Positions 11,301 through 24,293 of a DNA stretch of 64,000 bases are shown piece by piece. Position 1 is the stretch's first letter. Every line of letters begins with the position of its first letter. Under the pieces are notes generated by a model, which was not told the DNA's origin, searched no databases, and saw nothing but the letters and a program-made list of their open reading frames with translations. The stretch is from Haematococcus lacustris (Eukaryota > Chlorophyta > Chlorophyceae > Chlamydomonadales > Haematococcaceae). The translations under genes and the position numbers were made by a program. Where the stretch lies: positions 736,096 to 800,095 of the forward strand of contig JASKMD010000018.1 of the NCBI GenBank assembly GCA_030144725.1. Direction: 5' to 3'.

Positions 11301-13301
11301 GCTGCGATGTACCTGTGCTGCTGCTGCTGCTGCCCCTGCTGTGGTGCTGCTGTTAGCACTGAAGCGCTGGCCCCGTCCACAACCTGCTCGTCTGAATGGC
11401 AACCTGAGCACAGCCTCTATGCGATGGTTGCCATGCTTGAAGCGCTGACATCTCAACTAGATGAATTGGTGGCCCGGCCTCAGGACTACACCATGCTCGT
11501 CTACAGGACTTGGGCAGCGCACACAACACCTTACAAGTGATGGTGGTGCCTACCTGAGGGCTACTGCCCTGTCTCGTTGCTTCTCTTTGCTACTTGTGTG
11601 CTGGCCCTTGTTGCCACCTGTTGGTTTGCAGGACTTCAACAGCACGCGCGTAGAGATCATCGCCCGCCTGGCAGCCATCAACCCAAAGCTCAAGGTCTGG
11701 TGCCACAGCCATTCCTTGCTCTTCTCCACCCTGTCTGGTCTTGTTCTGTCAAAGCTGGCCTTGACCCTGCCTGCCCTACCCTTCCCTGCCATGCCTACAC
11801 TCGTCCTGTCTGCTCCCTGCCATTTCCTTGGGCTTTCCTGCCATTTCCTTGGGCTTGTGCTGCTTATGTTCTTACCTCCCCAATTCACTGACACCTCATA
11901 CTGTGCCCTGTGCTCTGCCCTGCTCCTGGCTGTGCCACTGGCAGGTGGTGGCGTGTGGCGATGCCCTCCAATCAGTGTTCAATGACGTGATCAATGAGGA
12001 GGATGCGCACCTGCCAGGCCAGGGTAGCCACGCCCTCAGCACCTGGGACATGGTGCCTGACATGCAGCACTTCTCCATGGACGTGTGCCGCAGGTAGGGG
12101 CGGGGTCAGCTGCAGTGATTTCTAGATCCCACAAAAATGCTGAGCTGATGTTCATCACTAAGCATCTGAGCGGACACGGCGCAATATAGCGCATAATGGG
12201 TGGGACCCCATGACACACACCCACTGTTCGGACATTTTCCAGAGTTTGGGCTATCTGGCTTGCAGCTGACACGGCGCAATAGAGGGCATAATGGGTATGA
12301 TATGCGCACAACACGCACCCGCTGTTGGCTGCCATGCTCCAGACTGGCTGTGCTGGGTGCTGTAGGTGCCCAGACCCGCATGTGCGCTTTGCCAACGCTG
12401 CCATGCGGTCCATGCATGGTGGCAAGCACCGCATTCAGCCCATGAAGTCATCCCACCCAGGCGTCCCTGGCCTATCCAAGCCCTTCCTGTTCGCTCACCC
12501 TGACCTGAGGCTGGCCCCTAACAGTGCAGCCAGCATCACTGCTGAGCAGGTGGGGCAATGGCTGGTTAGGAAGCTGGCTGGCAGCTGGGCTTGAGCCATT
12601 GGCGGCTGAGCATGGGTAATGTCTGAAACGTCTAAGGTCGTGGTCAGGGTGAACGCGGCCTGCGTCATGCATTGCCCTTGTTGCACATCTGAACAGGCTC
12701 TCTCACAACTGATACTGCATGCTGGCAGCATGCACACACCTCATCAAGCACACCTGACACCAGCGTACAGCTGTGCATGCACCCCTGTGTGACCAGATCA
12801 CTCTTTCATCACACCAGGCGGCAGCCCACACCAGCTTCATGCCCATTGCCAGCTGTAGCTTGAGCACCACTAGCTAATGAAGGGACACCCTTGTTGTGCA
12901 TGCCTCGGCTGCTGCAGGTGTGCATCATCATCAAGCACTTCATGCAAGCTGACTCCAGCCTGAAACCTCAGGATGTGGCCATCATTGCCATGAACACAAA
13001 CTCCAATGCCGTGTTTGGCCAGCTGGGCGCCAAGCTGCCCTACCTGTACTCTAGTGAGTAGGGGCGGTCCCCTCCCCACTCCATGGGCAAGTGGCCCACA
13101 TCGCTTCGGCAGATGCTAAGGTCGCGGGTTCAAACCTAGCCAGACACAAAAAGTGCTTTGGGGTAAAGGTGCAAACTTGTCGTGCACGCAAATACTTTGC
13201 GTAGATGTTTTTTTCTAGTGAGTTGTACATCACAACGCACCGGCCTGGCCGGCTGCTGCATCAAGACCGGCCTCCCACACATTTCTATGCTGACCCTAAC
13301 T

Positions 13302-13342
<41 letters not shown>

Positions 13343-16300
13343 CTGCTTGCCCGCAGGTCATTTCGGAACCTCCATGGAGGACAGCCCTTCCTATGTCAAG
13401 CATTTTGTGTGAGATGGGATTCAAGTAGCACAGGGGGGGACAGGGCAGGGCGGTGGAGGCTGGAACAGGGAAGAGATGCGAGGCAGGCTAGGTGTGGGCA
13501 GGGCCTAGTGTAGTGGAGTGTGGTGAGGCAGGGCCATGCTGAGCTGAAGTTGTGAGGCCTGACACTGGCCACTGCATGGCTGACTAGGGAGAGTGGGCCA
13601 GGTTTAGGAGTTGGAGTTTCAAAGAGGCAAGCTGTTGGGCAGGGCGGGGCGGGGCGGGGTGGGACGTTGCAGAAAACTTTGCAGCTTCGACAAGCTTTGT
13701 AGGCACAGGCCTGCTACGCCATGCTGTGCAGGACCAAGTCAGAGCTTGCCACCACCACCATGGACTGGAGCTCAGCCAGTGGCAAGACCGTGATGCTGTC
13801 AGTGCACGGGGACAAGGGCCGCAGCCACAAGTGAGTCCTGGTTTGAGGCGCATGCGGCAGCCAGGCTGGAGTAAGGGCCTCATGCACATTGGCACACAGC
13901 AAGCCAAGTGCCCAGGTCATAAGGTAGGAATCAGGGTGTCATGACACACAGGCAGCCAGGGGCATACACTGCTGGTGACAGGTGTTGGCTGAAACTCCTA
14001 GTAGCACTCCCCAAGTGGAGCATCTCAGAGCAGTGGGTGAGGGGCATGATTCAGCCAGCTGAGCGCTGGTTTAGTCAGTCTTTGCTTTGCCATTTCCCAT
14101 CAGTGGTGGTGATGGTGTTGATGGTGGTGGTGATGGTGGCAGCAATGGGGTCTGCGTTGGTCATGCTATCAAGAAAGTGGTGGTGGTGGTGGTGGGGGGG
14201 GGGGGGGGTGGTGGTGGGGGGGGTGGGGGTGATGGTGGTGCTGGCGGCGATGGCAGTGGTCAGTAGCAGCATCACATGTTGGATAGTCTTAGGAAGGGTC
14301 AGCATAATGTAGTCTTAAGGTGGTCATTCTGAAGGGCTAGAGCCTTAGGAGCCTATCAGGCAGTTCAGTCGGGCGCTGCCATGCATCATGGTCATGCTGC
14401 TGTCATGCATCATGGTCATGTGTCCCTGCATGTCCCTGATGTGCAGGCTGGTGGTGGTGCTGAACTTATCGTACGAGGCCCTGCCCAGCAAGAATGCAGT
14501 GGACACGGCTCTAGAGCTGGTGGACGCCAGCATCGTCAACGTGTCGCTGACTAGGTGCTGAAGGCTGACAGGCGGTGGGAGGCTTGCTGAGAGCTGTGAG
14601 CTCTGGCCGGCAGCAGCTGGGGCTAGGCAGCAGTGGCTGTGTTGGACTGTCGAGCTCGACGACTAGGTGGACCTGCATGCATGAGCCGGCATGCTACCAT
14701 CCTCTCTAGCTGCAGAGCTAAAGCTGGAGGACCCTCTCAGGACCCAGCACCCCCTAGGGCTAGAGCAAGAGCATCCCTGACTTGCCCTGCCCTACCCTCC
14801 TCCTCCTCCCCATCCATCCCTAACTTCAGCAGAGACAGCTCCGTTGTGTTGTCTGCGAGCTTAGCAGTGGGGTGGACCTACACTCAGTAGAAGAAATGCA
14901 ATCACCAGCACAAAGCCTGTGATCCGCCCTGCTTCACCCTCCTCCTCCCTAACCTGACCTGACCATGCCAACACCATCTCCAGCCCGCACCCCTCCTACT
15001 CAATCCAATCCACGCCACAATGCCTGCCCACCACCCAAACGGCCTGCCACCTCTTGCTCCTGAACAGACCAAGTCTACCCTGACTAAGTCTACCTGAACC
15101 TAACTCTCCTACTCAAGTATTCGAGATTCCTGACCTGACCCAGACTCACCACCCTCCACCTCCACGCATGCCCAGAAGCCCCCACGAGCTCAGCAGACCC
15201 CTGCCCTCTCCACCCCACCCCTTGCCTCACTCATGCCCAGGAGTGAGCGTTACCTGGCAGTGGGCGTGCCTGCCTCTGGGGCCAGTTTCTACCTCAACCC
15301 TGCCTTGCCTGGTGGCAAAGCCTTTGAGCCTGACCTGCCCGTGGTGGCCAGTTGGCAGGCTGCACAGCTGCCAAAGGATTCTCCCTTCAGGTGGGTAGCA
15401 AGTGAGGGGCAGGGGCAGGGGCAGGGGCAGGGGCAGGGGCAGGGGCAGGGGCAGGGGCAGGGGCAGGGGCAGGGGCAGGGGCAGGGGCAGGGGCAGGGGC
15501 AGGGGCAGGGGCAGGGGCAGGGGCAGGGGCAGGGGCAGGGGCAGGGGCAGGGGCAGGCTTCAGGGTAGGGGTGACAAGTTTGTTGAGCATTGCTTTACTC
15601 CTGATCCATGCTCATCCACTTCTCAATGCACATGCTGTGTGTGTAGGTCTATGGCTGCTGAGGTACACCGGGTGCCTGGAACTCCCAAGCCAAGCAACGT
15701 CAAGCTCTACATGCCAGCCAAGGAGCAGGAGCTGGGCCCTAGCAAGTGGAAAGTGCAGGTGCAGTGGCCAGGCTGGAAGGTTCTCATGAGGCATTGGCCG
15801 CCTGCGCCAGAGTAGGGTAGCAGGCTGGCAGTCTACGTGGTGGTTGTGTTTGGTGGTTGGTGGTGGTGGTTGGTGGTGGTTGGTTGACGAATGGAAAGTC
15901 AGATGCAGAGGACTGCAGAATACAAGGGTGAAATGTGGCTTGGCCGACGACCTGATGGGCTTGATAAGCCTGGCTAGAGCTGACCAGAGCCCTGTGGGGG
16001 CTGAGCTACGTGGGGCTTGCGTTGTGTGGCCTAGGTGGAGGTGGCTGACTGGGGTGGCTGATGCAATAGTTCACTTGAGTCATTGTGCGGGCTTGGGCCT
16101 CTTGTGCAGCCTCGGTGCTCTTAAGAAACCCTTAGGGATCCTATGACTGGGTGCTGCAACCTGGCGTGGAGGTGGCTAGGATTAGAACCCCGTGCCTGTC
16201 GCTGCTGTCTGTGTGGCCTGTGGTGGTGGTGGTGCCTCAGGTGTCGACTGACATCGCGCATGACTTCGAGCATCCTACTGACCTGTACCCAGAGTGAGAG

Positions 16301-19300
16301 CCAGGCTGGTTGGGCTTTTCCACCCTTGCCTCACCGCCTACACACCTTGCTCCCACTACCTTAACCCTGACCCAGTGCGCTTCCACTGCAGCTCCCCATC
16401 TTCACCTTGCCCCACTGCACCTACTCTGCAGCATCCGCCACCTCAAGCAGTGCCACAAGAGGGTTGCAGGCTGTTTGGGCGATTTTTCTTCCTTTTAACC
16501 TTGGCTGCTCTACCCTATTGCGCCCAACCGGGCCCCTTTCTCTGCTCCGCCAGCAACCTCTGCAGGCTGGCCAGTCCTATGCACATGTGTGGGCAGCCAC
16601 AGTGCACCTACCCTGCAGCTCCTCGACTATGCAGCCACTCCTAAGCCACCCACTGCCCTCACTCCCTTTTGGCTGACCAGTCCTCCCTGCAGGCTGGCTA
16701 GTCGTAGGAACCTGTATTCTTGTAGCTTGAACCCCTACACGCATTCCCTCACCTGACTGTACCTGTGCCTGTGCCTGAGATAAAGGTCCTCATACCTACC
16801 CTCCGGTGCCATCAGCCACAGCCACCACTGTCACAGTGTCATGCTCATGGGTGCAACAAATGCATAGGCTTCGTCTGCGCCGTCTGCTGCTTAGTGCACT
16901 TAAACTTACGTAGATGGCCCTACACATGCGTGCTCGCTCATTCTACCTCCTCACCTCCTATGCACAAAGCTGGCTGACTTACCTCATGCCCCTGCCCCTC
17001 CTCCTTCCCCTCCCTGCTACCCTCCACCTTATTCAGCTCCTTAGCTCCTCAGCGGATGATTTTGTTCAGCCATAGGCCAGCCGCTGCTCCATGCTGGCCA
17101 CCGGGTCTGCTGCCAAGCATCCTGCCATCAGCCGCTGAATGGCTGCCGCCAGCGCGCCCTGGGCGCTGCCTCACCACCCCGTCCGTTGCTTCCTTAGGCT
17201 CGCTCAGGCTTGTGAGGTCGCTCAGGGGTGCTCAGGCTTGCTTCGAGTTGTTGTATGTGGTCAGCCTCCAAGCCAACTGCGTTGACAGGCAGGCTAGGCT
17301 GTGCTGCGCACTCGGTGCTCTAGGCCCTGCCACACCCCCTTGCCGCACTGCATCTTCTGCACGCCACTGTCGCATTCAGACCACTCACCACTATGCGGGG
17401 TAACGGCCGCCCTGCCACGGGCCCTGGCTGTCCTGGCCTATCCACATCCACATCCATCCACCAGCACTTGCATGGGCACCTTGAACTCGCTACTTATCCC
17501 TGCCTTATCTCCTGCCTATGCCTGTGCCTTGCCAGTGGCACTCAGACCTACCCTCCAGTGCCATCAGCCACAGCCACCACTGCCACTCCTTCACCCCGCA
17601 GGCTGTTCAAGCGCACAAGCATCCGCGGCCACCAGTTTGGCACCCCCTTCAGCTTCACGGGTGATGCCGGCATCTTCAGCCTTCCCTCCTCAGCCTCAGG
17701 AAACCGGCCGCCCTCCTCCGCCTTCACCTACACGCTTGGTAAGCCCAGCTGCTGCCACCCCTCTCAACTGGCGCCCACACCTTCCTTGAAGCTACATAGG
17801 TTGAAACACACACAGTTACCGTCAACCTCTCAGCTGCTGCTCTATTCACTGCCCCTGCTCCTCACCCTCCTGCTGCCGCCGCTGCTCCACACCTCCCGCC
17901 TAGCTCCCATACCTTCCTTGAAGCTACACATGCTGAAACTCACACAACTGCTGCCACGTTCACTGCCCCTGCTCCTCACCCTGCTGCTGCCCCTGACCCT
18001 CACCCCGCTTGGATGCAGAGGCAGCGCCTGCAGTGATTGGGCACATGGCCAACCTGCTGCTGGAGCGGCTGCACTGCCAGCGGGTGGGGGACATGGCTGG
18101 GCTGCGGGCCAAGTTTGACTACCTGATCGACACTGAGCAGCACCACTACACCTCCTCTGAGCTGCTCAATGTCAGGTGTGGTGTGTAGGGCCCCATCATC
18201 ACCACCACGGGGAGAGTTGCTGCTGCTGTTCAATGATAACTCCTGGCCCCTTGCACTGGCTATAGCAGCAAAAGCAGCAGCGGCAGCAGCAGCAGCGCAA
18301 CAGCATCATCACACCTAACATCACCAACAGCGACAGCAGTAGCAGCAGCAGCGGCAGCAGCAGCAGCAGCCTCATGGCAGCAGCCTCACTCGCAACCTGC
18401 TGTCCCACTATACCCCTTGCAGTGCAGACCAAGGGTTAAACGAGTTGGTGTCAGCAGGCCAGCTGCAGGAGGGGGAGTGGCTGAGAGTGCTGCAGGAGGC
18501 CAAGGACGGAGGCAACCAGCCAGGTAGGCGGCCAGCTGGTGGAACCCGAGGCTGGCAATGCCCCAGTACTGGTGGTGGTGAAACTCCACAGCTGAGACTG
18601 ACAATGCCCCACAGACAACTGTGTATCAATTCAAAACAATGCAAGTGTTAGTGTTACCCCTGGACCTGTCCTAATGATCTGGTGGTTTATGGAGGGGTGA
18701 GTGAGACCTGTCCTGGTGATAGTGGTAGTGGTAGTGGTAGTGGTAGTGGTAGTGGTAGTGGTAGTGGTAGTGGTAGTGGTAGTGGTAGTGGTAGTGGTAG
18801 TGGTAGTGGTAGTGGTAGTGGTAGTGGTAGTGGTAGTGGTAGTGGTAGTGGTAGTGGTAGTGGTAGTGGTAGTGGTAGTGGTAGTGGTAGTGGTAGTGGT
18901 AGTGGTAGTGGTAGTGGTAGTGGTAGTGGTAGTGGTAGTGGTAGTGGTAGTGGTAGTGGTAGTGGTAGTGGTAGTGGTAGTGGTAGTGGTAGTGGTAGTG
19001 GTAGTGGTAGTGGTAGTGGTAGTGGTAGTGGTAGTGGTAGTGGTAGTGGTAGTGGCAGTGGTAGTGGCAGTGGCAGTGGCAGTGGCAGTGGCAGTGGCAG
19101 TGGCAGTGGCAGTGGCAGTGGCAGTGGCAGTGGCAGTGGCAGTGGCAGTGGCAGTGGCAGTGGCAGTGGCAGTGGCAGTGGCAGTGGCAGTGGCAGTGGC
19201 AGTGGCAGTGGCAGTGGCAGTGGCAGTGGCAGTGGCAGTGGCAGTGGCAGTGGCAGTGGCAGTGGCAGTGGCAGTGGCAGTGGCAGTGGCAGTGGCAGTG

Positions 19301-22300
19301 GCAGTGGCAGTGGCAGTGGCAGTGGCAGTGGCAGTGGCAGTGGCAGTGGCAGTGGCAGTGGCAGTGGCAGTGGCAGTGGCAGTGGCAGTGGCAGTGGCAG
19401 TGGCAGTGGCAGTGGCAGTGGCAGTGGCAGTGGCAGTGGCAGTGGCAGTGGCAGTGGCAGTGGCAGTGGCAGTGGCAGTGGCAGTGGCAGTGGCAGTGGC
19501 AGTGGCAGTGGCAGTGGCAGTGGCAGTGGCAGTGGCAGTGGCAGTGGCAGTGGCAGTGGCAGTGGCAGTGGCAGTGGCAGTGGCAGTGGCAGTGGCAGTG
19601 GCAGTGGCAGTGGCAGTGGCAGTGGCAGTGGCAGTGGCAGTGGCAGTGGCAGTGGCAGTGGCAGTGGCAGTGGCAGTGGCAGTGGCAGTGGCAGTGGCAG
19701 TGGCAGTGGCAGTGGCAGTGGCAGTGGCAGTGGCAGTGGCAGTGGCAGTGGCAGTGGCAGTGGCAGTGGCAGTGGCAGTGGCAGTGGCAGTGGCAGTGGC
19801 AGTGGCAGTGGCAGTGGCAGTGGCAGTGGCAGTGGCAGTGGCAGTGGCAGTGGCAGTGGCAGTGGCAGTGGCAGTGGCAGTGGCAGTGGCAGTGGCAGTG
19901 GCAGTGGCAGTGGCAGTGGCAGTGGCAGTGGCAGTGGCAGTGGCAGTGGCAGTGGCAGTGGCAGTGGCAGTGGCAGTGGCAGTGGCAGTGGCAGTGGCAG
20001 TGGCAGTGGCAGTGGCAGTGGCAGTGGCAGTGGCAGTGGCAGTGGCAGTGGCAGTGGCAGTGGCAGTGGCAGTGGCAGTGGCAGTGGCAGTGGCAGTGGC
20101 AGTGGCAGTGGCAGTGGCAGTGGCAGTGGCAGTGGCAGTGGCAGTGGCAGTGGCAGTGGCAGTGGCAGTGGCAGTGGCAGTGGCAGTGGCAGTGGCAGTG
20201 GCAGTGGCAGTGGCAGTGGCAGTGGCAGTGGCAGTGGCAGTGGCAGTGGCAGTGGCAGTGGTAGTGGTAGTGGTAGTGGAGGGAATGGGTCAGACTGCTT
20301 GGCGTGGTGCTGCTGCTGCACGTGGTGCAGCCCCCCTCAATGGGCTCGGCCCAGGCCCCACCCGGCATTACCTGGAGCTGAGCAGGGAAGTGCAGCAGGA
20401 GGTTCAGGAGCTCATACAGCAGCAAACACCAAAGTAGGTGCCGTCCGTTGCCCCGCCCAGACTGCTGGCACACCCGATGGAGTAGTCGTCTTCTATTGTT
20501 CACACCCACAAGCATCTCGCTTTCACCACTTCCCTTGGCTCCTAATCCGCTTCCATAAACACAAGGCACCTTACTGTGTACCTGTTCCTGCAGCAAAGAT
20601 AAAACTGGACTACAATAGGCAGGTCACCCTTACTGTGTTCCCCTTCCACTGCTTTGGATGGTGCCTGTTCACTTCATTGCCTATAGGTGCACAGCACTGT
20701 GATGGCAGCGGCTGTCCTTTTGCAAAGTCCTGCCACTTCTACCATGTCATACACAGCACGGGTCTCGCTTCCTATCTTGCACTTGCAGCTGTAGAACTGT
20801 GTGGAGCGCCCCTGTTTGAGTCCTGCCAGGGCACCTTTTGCACAAGCCCTGGTCGTTGGGAGCTGCAGGTACATCCTGCCGCCCTACTGCAGCACTGACA
20901 CCTTCCAGGCCAGTGTGGAAGACTACCTGTCTGACAAGCCCTGTGAGGACCTGCATCCCAGCAGCATGTGGCACATGGCAGTGGCCGAGCAGCTGCTGCA
21001 CCAGGAGCTGCGGCGGCCAGTGCTGGACCTGTGAGTGACGCATGCTTCGAATGCTGATGTCCAAGGTTCAGCGATGACAAGAGGTAGCCAGGGGTACACC
21101 TGCCCATCCTTGGCTGCTAGGATGCTGCAAGTCTGGTGGTGGTATGTCCGCTGGCGTGAAGAGCCATAGAGTCTAGACAGCAGTGTTTGCTTCAGACGTG
21201 CTTACAATGCCTGCGGGATCTGCAGCGTCAATGTCATGATGCTTGGTTCGTCTGTGCTGCCCACAAGGTGCTGGGATCGCCTGGGCAAGGAGAGCTGGCA
21301 GAGCCTGATGTCAAACGCGTCCAGGCTGCTCGACATGCTCCATCGCGAGGCCGGCTCCGGAGCGACCACTGATGGCGCAGACGCTCCCATCCTACACTTC
21401 GAGCGCAAACTGTCGCTTTCGATGAATGCGGGCGGCATCCTAGCGCGCAGCGACATCATCGTCCCACGGGCCAAGCACCTGATCGAGATCAAGACGCCGA
21501 TGGTGGGTCGCCGTAACACGGTGTCCTCCCACTTGCTGATAAGCCACCGCCATGCAGTATGTGCCGCCAATTATCTACTACTTATGGGCGCGTTGCATGC
21601 TGTACATGTGTAAAACAGGGTGATTGCCTGTGGACCTATGCGCCCTGCGTGCAGACTCCAATCAAGCGCAATGTTGGCGCTGAGAGGAAGGGCATGCATG
21701 CCAAGTATGAGAACTTGTGGTGGATCCAGGTGTGCTGCTGTCACAGCTGCTAAGGCTCCTCATCCTTCCTCCACATTGCTTGACTTCCCAACCTTTCCCT
21801 TGTAACTACATTCAAGTCAAACCATTTCACCTGACTTCACCTTGCACAGCAGCCAGCTCGTCCCCTCCACAGAGCAACTCCTTACACCATGCCTTGCTTC
21901 GCTCTCCCGCAGGCCCTGACGTACGCTGTGCTGTGCCCTGTGAGCATTCCCGTGCACAAGGTGTCCGTGGTCAACCTGACAGCTGGAGAGATGTTCTCCC
22001 TCAATGTGCTAAGCGCGGAGCACCCTTGCCCAGAGGGCATACACGTCCTCAAGCGCCTGGCCGTGCTGAAGAACATTTTTGCAGAGTGAGTTCATGGGGC
22101 AATGCTAGGTGTGACATTTACACGAAGCCTCACTTTCAAAGCTCTTCAGTATCAGGGTGTGATATGAACTTATTCTCTTGGTTCACTGGTCATTTATACC
22201 TCACTCCTTGCCTCACCCAGGTCAGGTCCAGCCATGTGAAGCCATGTGTCTGACCTAGCTAAGACCTAGCTAAGACCTAGCTAAGGCAGAGGTTGCCAAG

Positions 22301-22502
22301 CTCCCCGTCATACTCTGCCACGTGCCATTGCCTGCTCATGTGACAGGTATTGACCCTGTGACCCTGCAGGTACAAGTTCAGCGAAGACTTAACAAAGCCC
22401 CTCTTTGCTCAAGCTTTTGAACGATACGGCATCAAAGCAGCAGCTGTGCCCGCGGCAGGTGGTGGAGCTGCTGCGGACGAGGATGGTGAAGAGGGAGAGT
22501 GA
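8312..22502 (+). CDS. SF1 UvrD-like helicase fused to a PD-(D/E)XK nuclease, putative organelle-targeted, copy 1
   Basis: Exons: 8312-9329, 9567-9694, 9990-10109, 10455-10558, 10904-11003, 11632-11694, 11945-12093, 12366-12549, 12918-13053, 13357-13408, 13732-13830, 14447-14554, 15241-15390, 15647-15758, 16136-16293, 17602-17738, 18019-18175, 18423-18523, 20331-20433, 20869-21030, 21268-21502, 21655-21729, 21913-22085, 22370-22502. All phases agree and total 1318 codons plus TGA. The start was chosen because the ATG is conserved in copy 2. It begins MFSIRAFSPGAVRFNRAV, basic with no acidic residue, like a mitochondrial or plastid presequence. Residues ~60-335 are disordered (Ser/Thr/Arg/Ala). 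Helicase motifs: Walker A AGSGKT (K359), motif II DEMQD (487-491), motif III GDALQ (516-520), motif IV near 641, motif V SVHGDKG (708-714), motif VI VNVSLTR (ending 754). Nuclease: SDIIV...IEIK (D1176, E1187, K1189) and a QxxxY motif (Q1217-Y1221) split by an intron. RecB/AddA/Cas4-type enzymes with these parts unwind and degrade DNA ends. The C-terminus is acidic. The exon 14 donor is weak; a donor 27 bases on also keeps frame. Confidence 0.82.
9757..9846 (+). repeat. CCTG/CCCG tetramer repeats in intron 2 of helicase copy 1
   Basis: Imperfect tandem CCTGCCTG/CCCGCCTG units. They are much reduced in the homologous intron of copy 2 (24825-24850). Confidence 0.8.
11029..11098 (+). repeat. Duplicated tRNA B-box-like segment in intron 5 of helicase copy 1
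   Basis: Two ~32-bp units each contain GGGTTCAAATCCCAG, a good match to the Pol III B-box GGTTCRANNCC. The homologous intron of copy 2 (26739-26805) keeps the duplication, with degraded boxes. No cloverleaf can be drawn around either unit, so this is a tRNA-derived remnant at most. Confidence 0.4.
13308..13342 (+). repeat. (TC)n microsatellite in intron 9 of helicase copy 1
   Basis: About 15 CT dinucleotides, part of the polypyrimidine tract before the acceptor at 13356. Confidence 0.85.
14101..14260 (+). repeat. GGTGGT / poly-G low-complexity tract in intron 11 of helicase copy 1
   Basis: GGTGAT/GGTGGT triplets with a 14-base G run near 14194-14207. This is the intron that holds the 7.7-kb GGGGCA array in copy 2. 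Confidence 0.8.
15405..15556 (+). repeat. (GGGGCA)n array, about 25 copies, in intron 13 of helicase copy 1
   Basis: Perfect hexamer array beginning 14 bases after the donor at 15391. The open frames over it (Gly-Gln, Gly-Arg and Pro-Ala dipeptides) are artefacts. The homologous intron of copy 2 carries GGGGGC and GGGGC repeats at the same place. Confidence 0.95.
18230..18375 (+). repeat. CAG/CAA/CAT triplet-rich tract in intron 17 of helicase copy 1
   Basis: Interrupted CAG repeats in the 247-nt intron between 18175 and 18423. Not coding in the phase-consistent gene model. Confidence 0.7.
18717..20276 (+). repeat. (GGTAGT)n / (GGCAGT)n array, about 1.55 kb, in intron 18 of helicase copy 1
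   Basis: About 56 GGTAGT units, a short mixed junction at 19052-19068, about 199 almost uninterrupted GGCAGT units, then three GGTAGT units at the right edge. The pattern suggests one T-to-C variant unit expanded inside an older GGTAGT tract. Predicted Ser-Gly, Val-Ala and His-Cys polymers across it are artefacts. It ends about 55 bases before the acceptor of exon 19. Confidence 0.95.
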
Positions 22503-24293
22503 GGGTGTGGGGCCAGATGCACTGACGCTTGTGGCAGTGGCCTGGTAATCCTAGCACGTGAAACACATCCCTGCGTAAATTGCATTCATACAAGTGACCA
22601 GCAGCGATGCAAGTGAAGGAGGTCCATCCGTGAGCATACCTGGCAGGGCCATGGAGGGATCACATGGGCAGACACATGGGCAGGCATAAGCCTAGTTAGG
22701 AAGCTGGCAGGTGCCAGCTGGCCAGTTAGTCACATGGGGTCCACACTTATGACTCGGCTGGGACATGTGACATATACATCTCATGCCTGAGCTGCCTCCA
22801 GCTCAGCTGCTTCAGCTGCCAGAATGGAGCATTTGAAGCAGCCAAACATTACGCATGGCTGCATCCAGACAGTGGCCATCTAGTGCTTGGTGAGAGTGTA
22901 TGGTGGCACTGGTGAGAGAGTTGCATGAATGACACGTGCACACGCCATATTTCCTCAAAGACCAACACGGACATGCGATGTGGTTGCCGTTATCACAGTG
23001 ACGTGAGTGCGGTGCTAATGATGGGTAACAACGCTTATGCTGTCAGCCGTAAGGGTGCTTGGCCGGCTGCCCTCTCCATCAGGACTTCCTCAAACTTGAG
23101 ACTTTCTGCAATGCACTGCAACTGCAACACACCGGACATTCATGCATCTTACAAGTTGAATGCACGAACGAAGGTGCTCATGGCCTCAATACAAAGGTAT
23201 GCTAATTTTAAAACTGTTCTGGGTATTCATGACAGACGCTGATTGCTCCCTGGTGACTATCGTGGCAGTGCACTCCAAGATGGAATGCATGGCATCATCC
23301 ATTGCCCCCTCTGCGGATCTTGTGTATGTGCGGTCGTTGAAAGGTACCTCTTGAACTTAGCCTTCTCGACTGCCAACCCGTTAGCGCTCAACCTGGAGCT
23401 GGTCTTGTTCGTGTGAGCTTCCACTGAAAGCTGCCTCTTGCAGGTGTGGTGCCATGTGGTCCAGGCCAATGCAGTCATTGTACCATGCAGCATACGAGCA
23501 CCCCCTCCGATGGAATGTCTCAGGCATGCAAAAGTCACCCTACACTCCAGCACTTTTTCGCGCGTGAAACCAGTTTGCGTGAGGGAGCAACATTTAATCA
23601 ATGAAAATCAATGAAAATCCCAAATCAAAGTTATAGATTGCTAACAAGGACATGCCATCCAGCAATGTGACCGTGGATTCAGACAGGAGTTGTGTACTTG
23701 TGACTGCGCACACAGGGTAAAAGATGAAACGTTCAGTGCCACCATGCAGCAATGCAAACAAAACTCACACATGATCGTTACTTTCGCCACAAATACCGCT
23801 GTCGCGGCCAGTCGGCGTGTTCACACTTGGCACGTAAGCCTAAACTTGAGCTGTTTTTCTCTGCATTGTCGCTGAGCAGGTCCTCAGGTTTTTCATCCGA
23901 TATCTAAGCAGCGGACGTTGTGTCGCTAGTGTCTTCAAGCCCCGCAACCTGCAAGCGCGCGGCGCCAGCCGCTTGTGTGAGGTTGCGACGTCTGCGACGA
24001 CTCGTCGGAGTGCAATTGTGCTCCGTAGGGATATTGCTTGGCTGTGCGTATGTAGCCTTATGGAATACAGCAGCACTGCTGCTTGTAGCTAGGTTTGTCG
24101 ATCACGTCCGTCACTGTCGACGCGCTGCCGACCCTGACGCGCGATGCGACGACGTGCACGGCAGCAGATTTGCAATAGGCGTAGCTCTTTCTCCCGCCGC
24201 TGCATTGCAGGCCACCCTCGCGGCTTTCTAGAGGTCATCTGCATCCCTTCATCACACCAACCATTAAAACAGCACAGCAGGCGTCACAGCAAG
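22503..24293. other. Intergenic region between helicase-nuclease copies 1 and 2
   Basis: Contains the 3' UTR of copy 1 and the 5' flank of copy 2. Short open frames around 22925-23601 show no recognisable domain, no splice partner and no paralogue near copy 1, so none is called. 24150-24293 resembles 8160-8311. Confidence 0.5.

Noticed and set aside
16551..16665. An additional helicase exon (AGQSYAHVWA...)
   Set aside because: Phase 2 is required between exons 15 and 16 and this frame is phase 0; exon 15 joins exon 16 perfectly without it.
18671..20898. Ser-Gly, Val-Ala, Pro-Leu and His-Cys polymer frames
   Set aside because: Translation of the GGTAGT/GGCAGT array inside intron 18; phase shows it is spliced out.
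22925..23601. Open frames of 105-114 residues between the two helicase genes
   Set aside because: No domain, no paralogue near copy 1 and no splice support.
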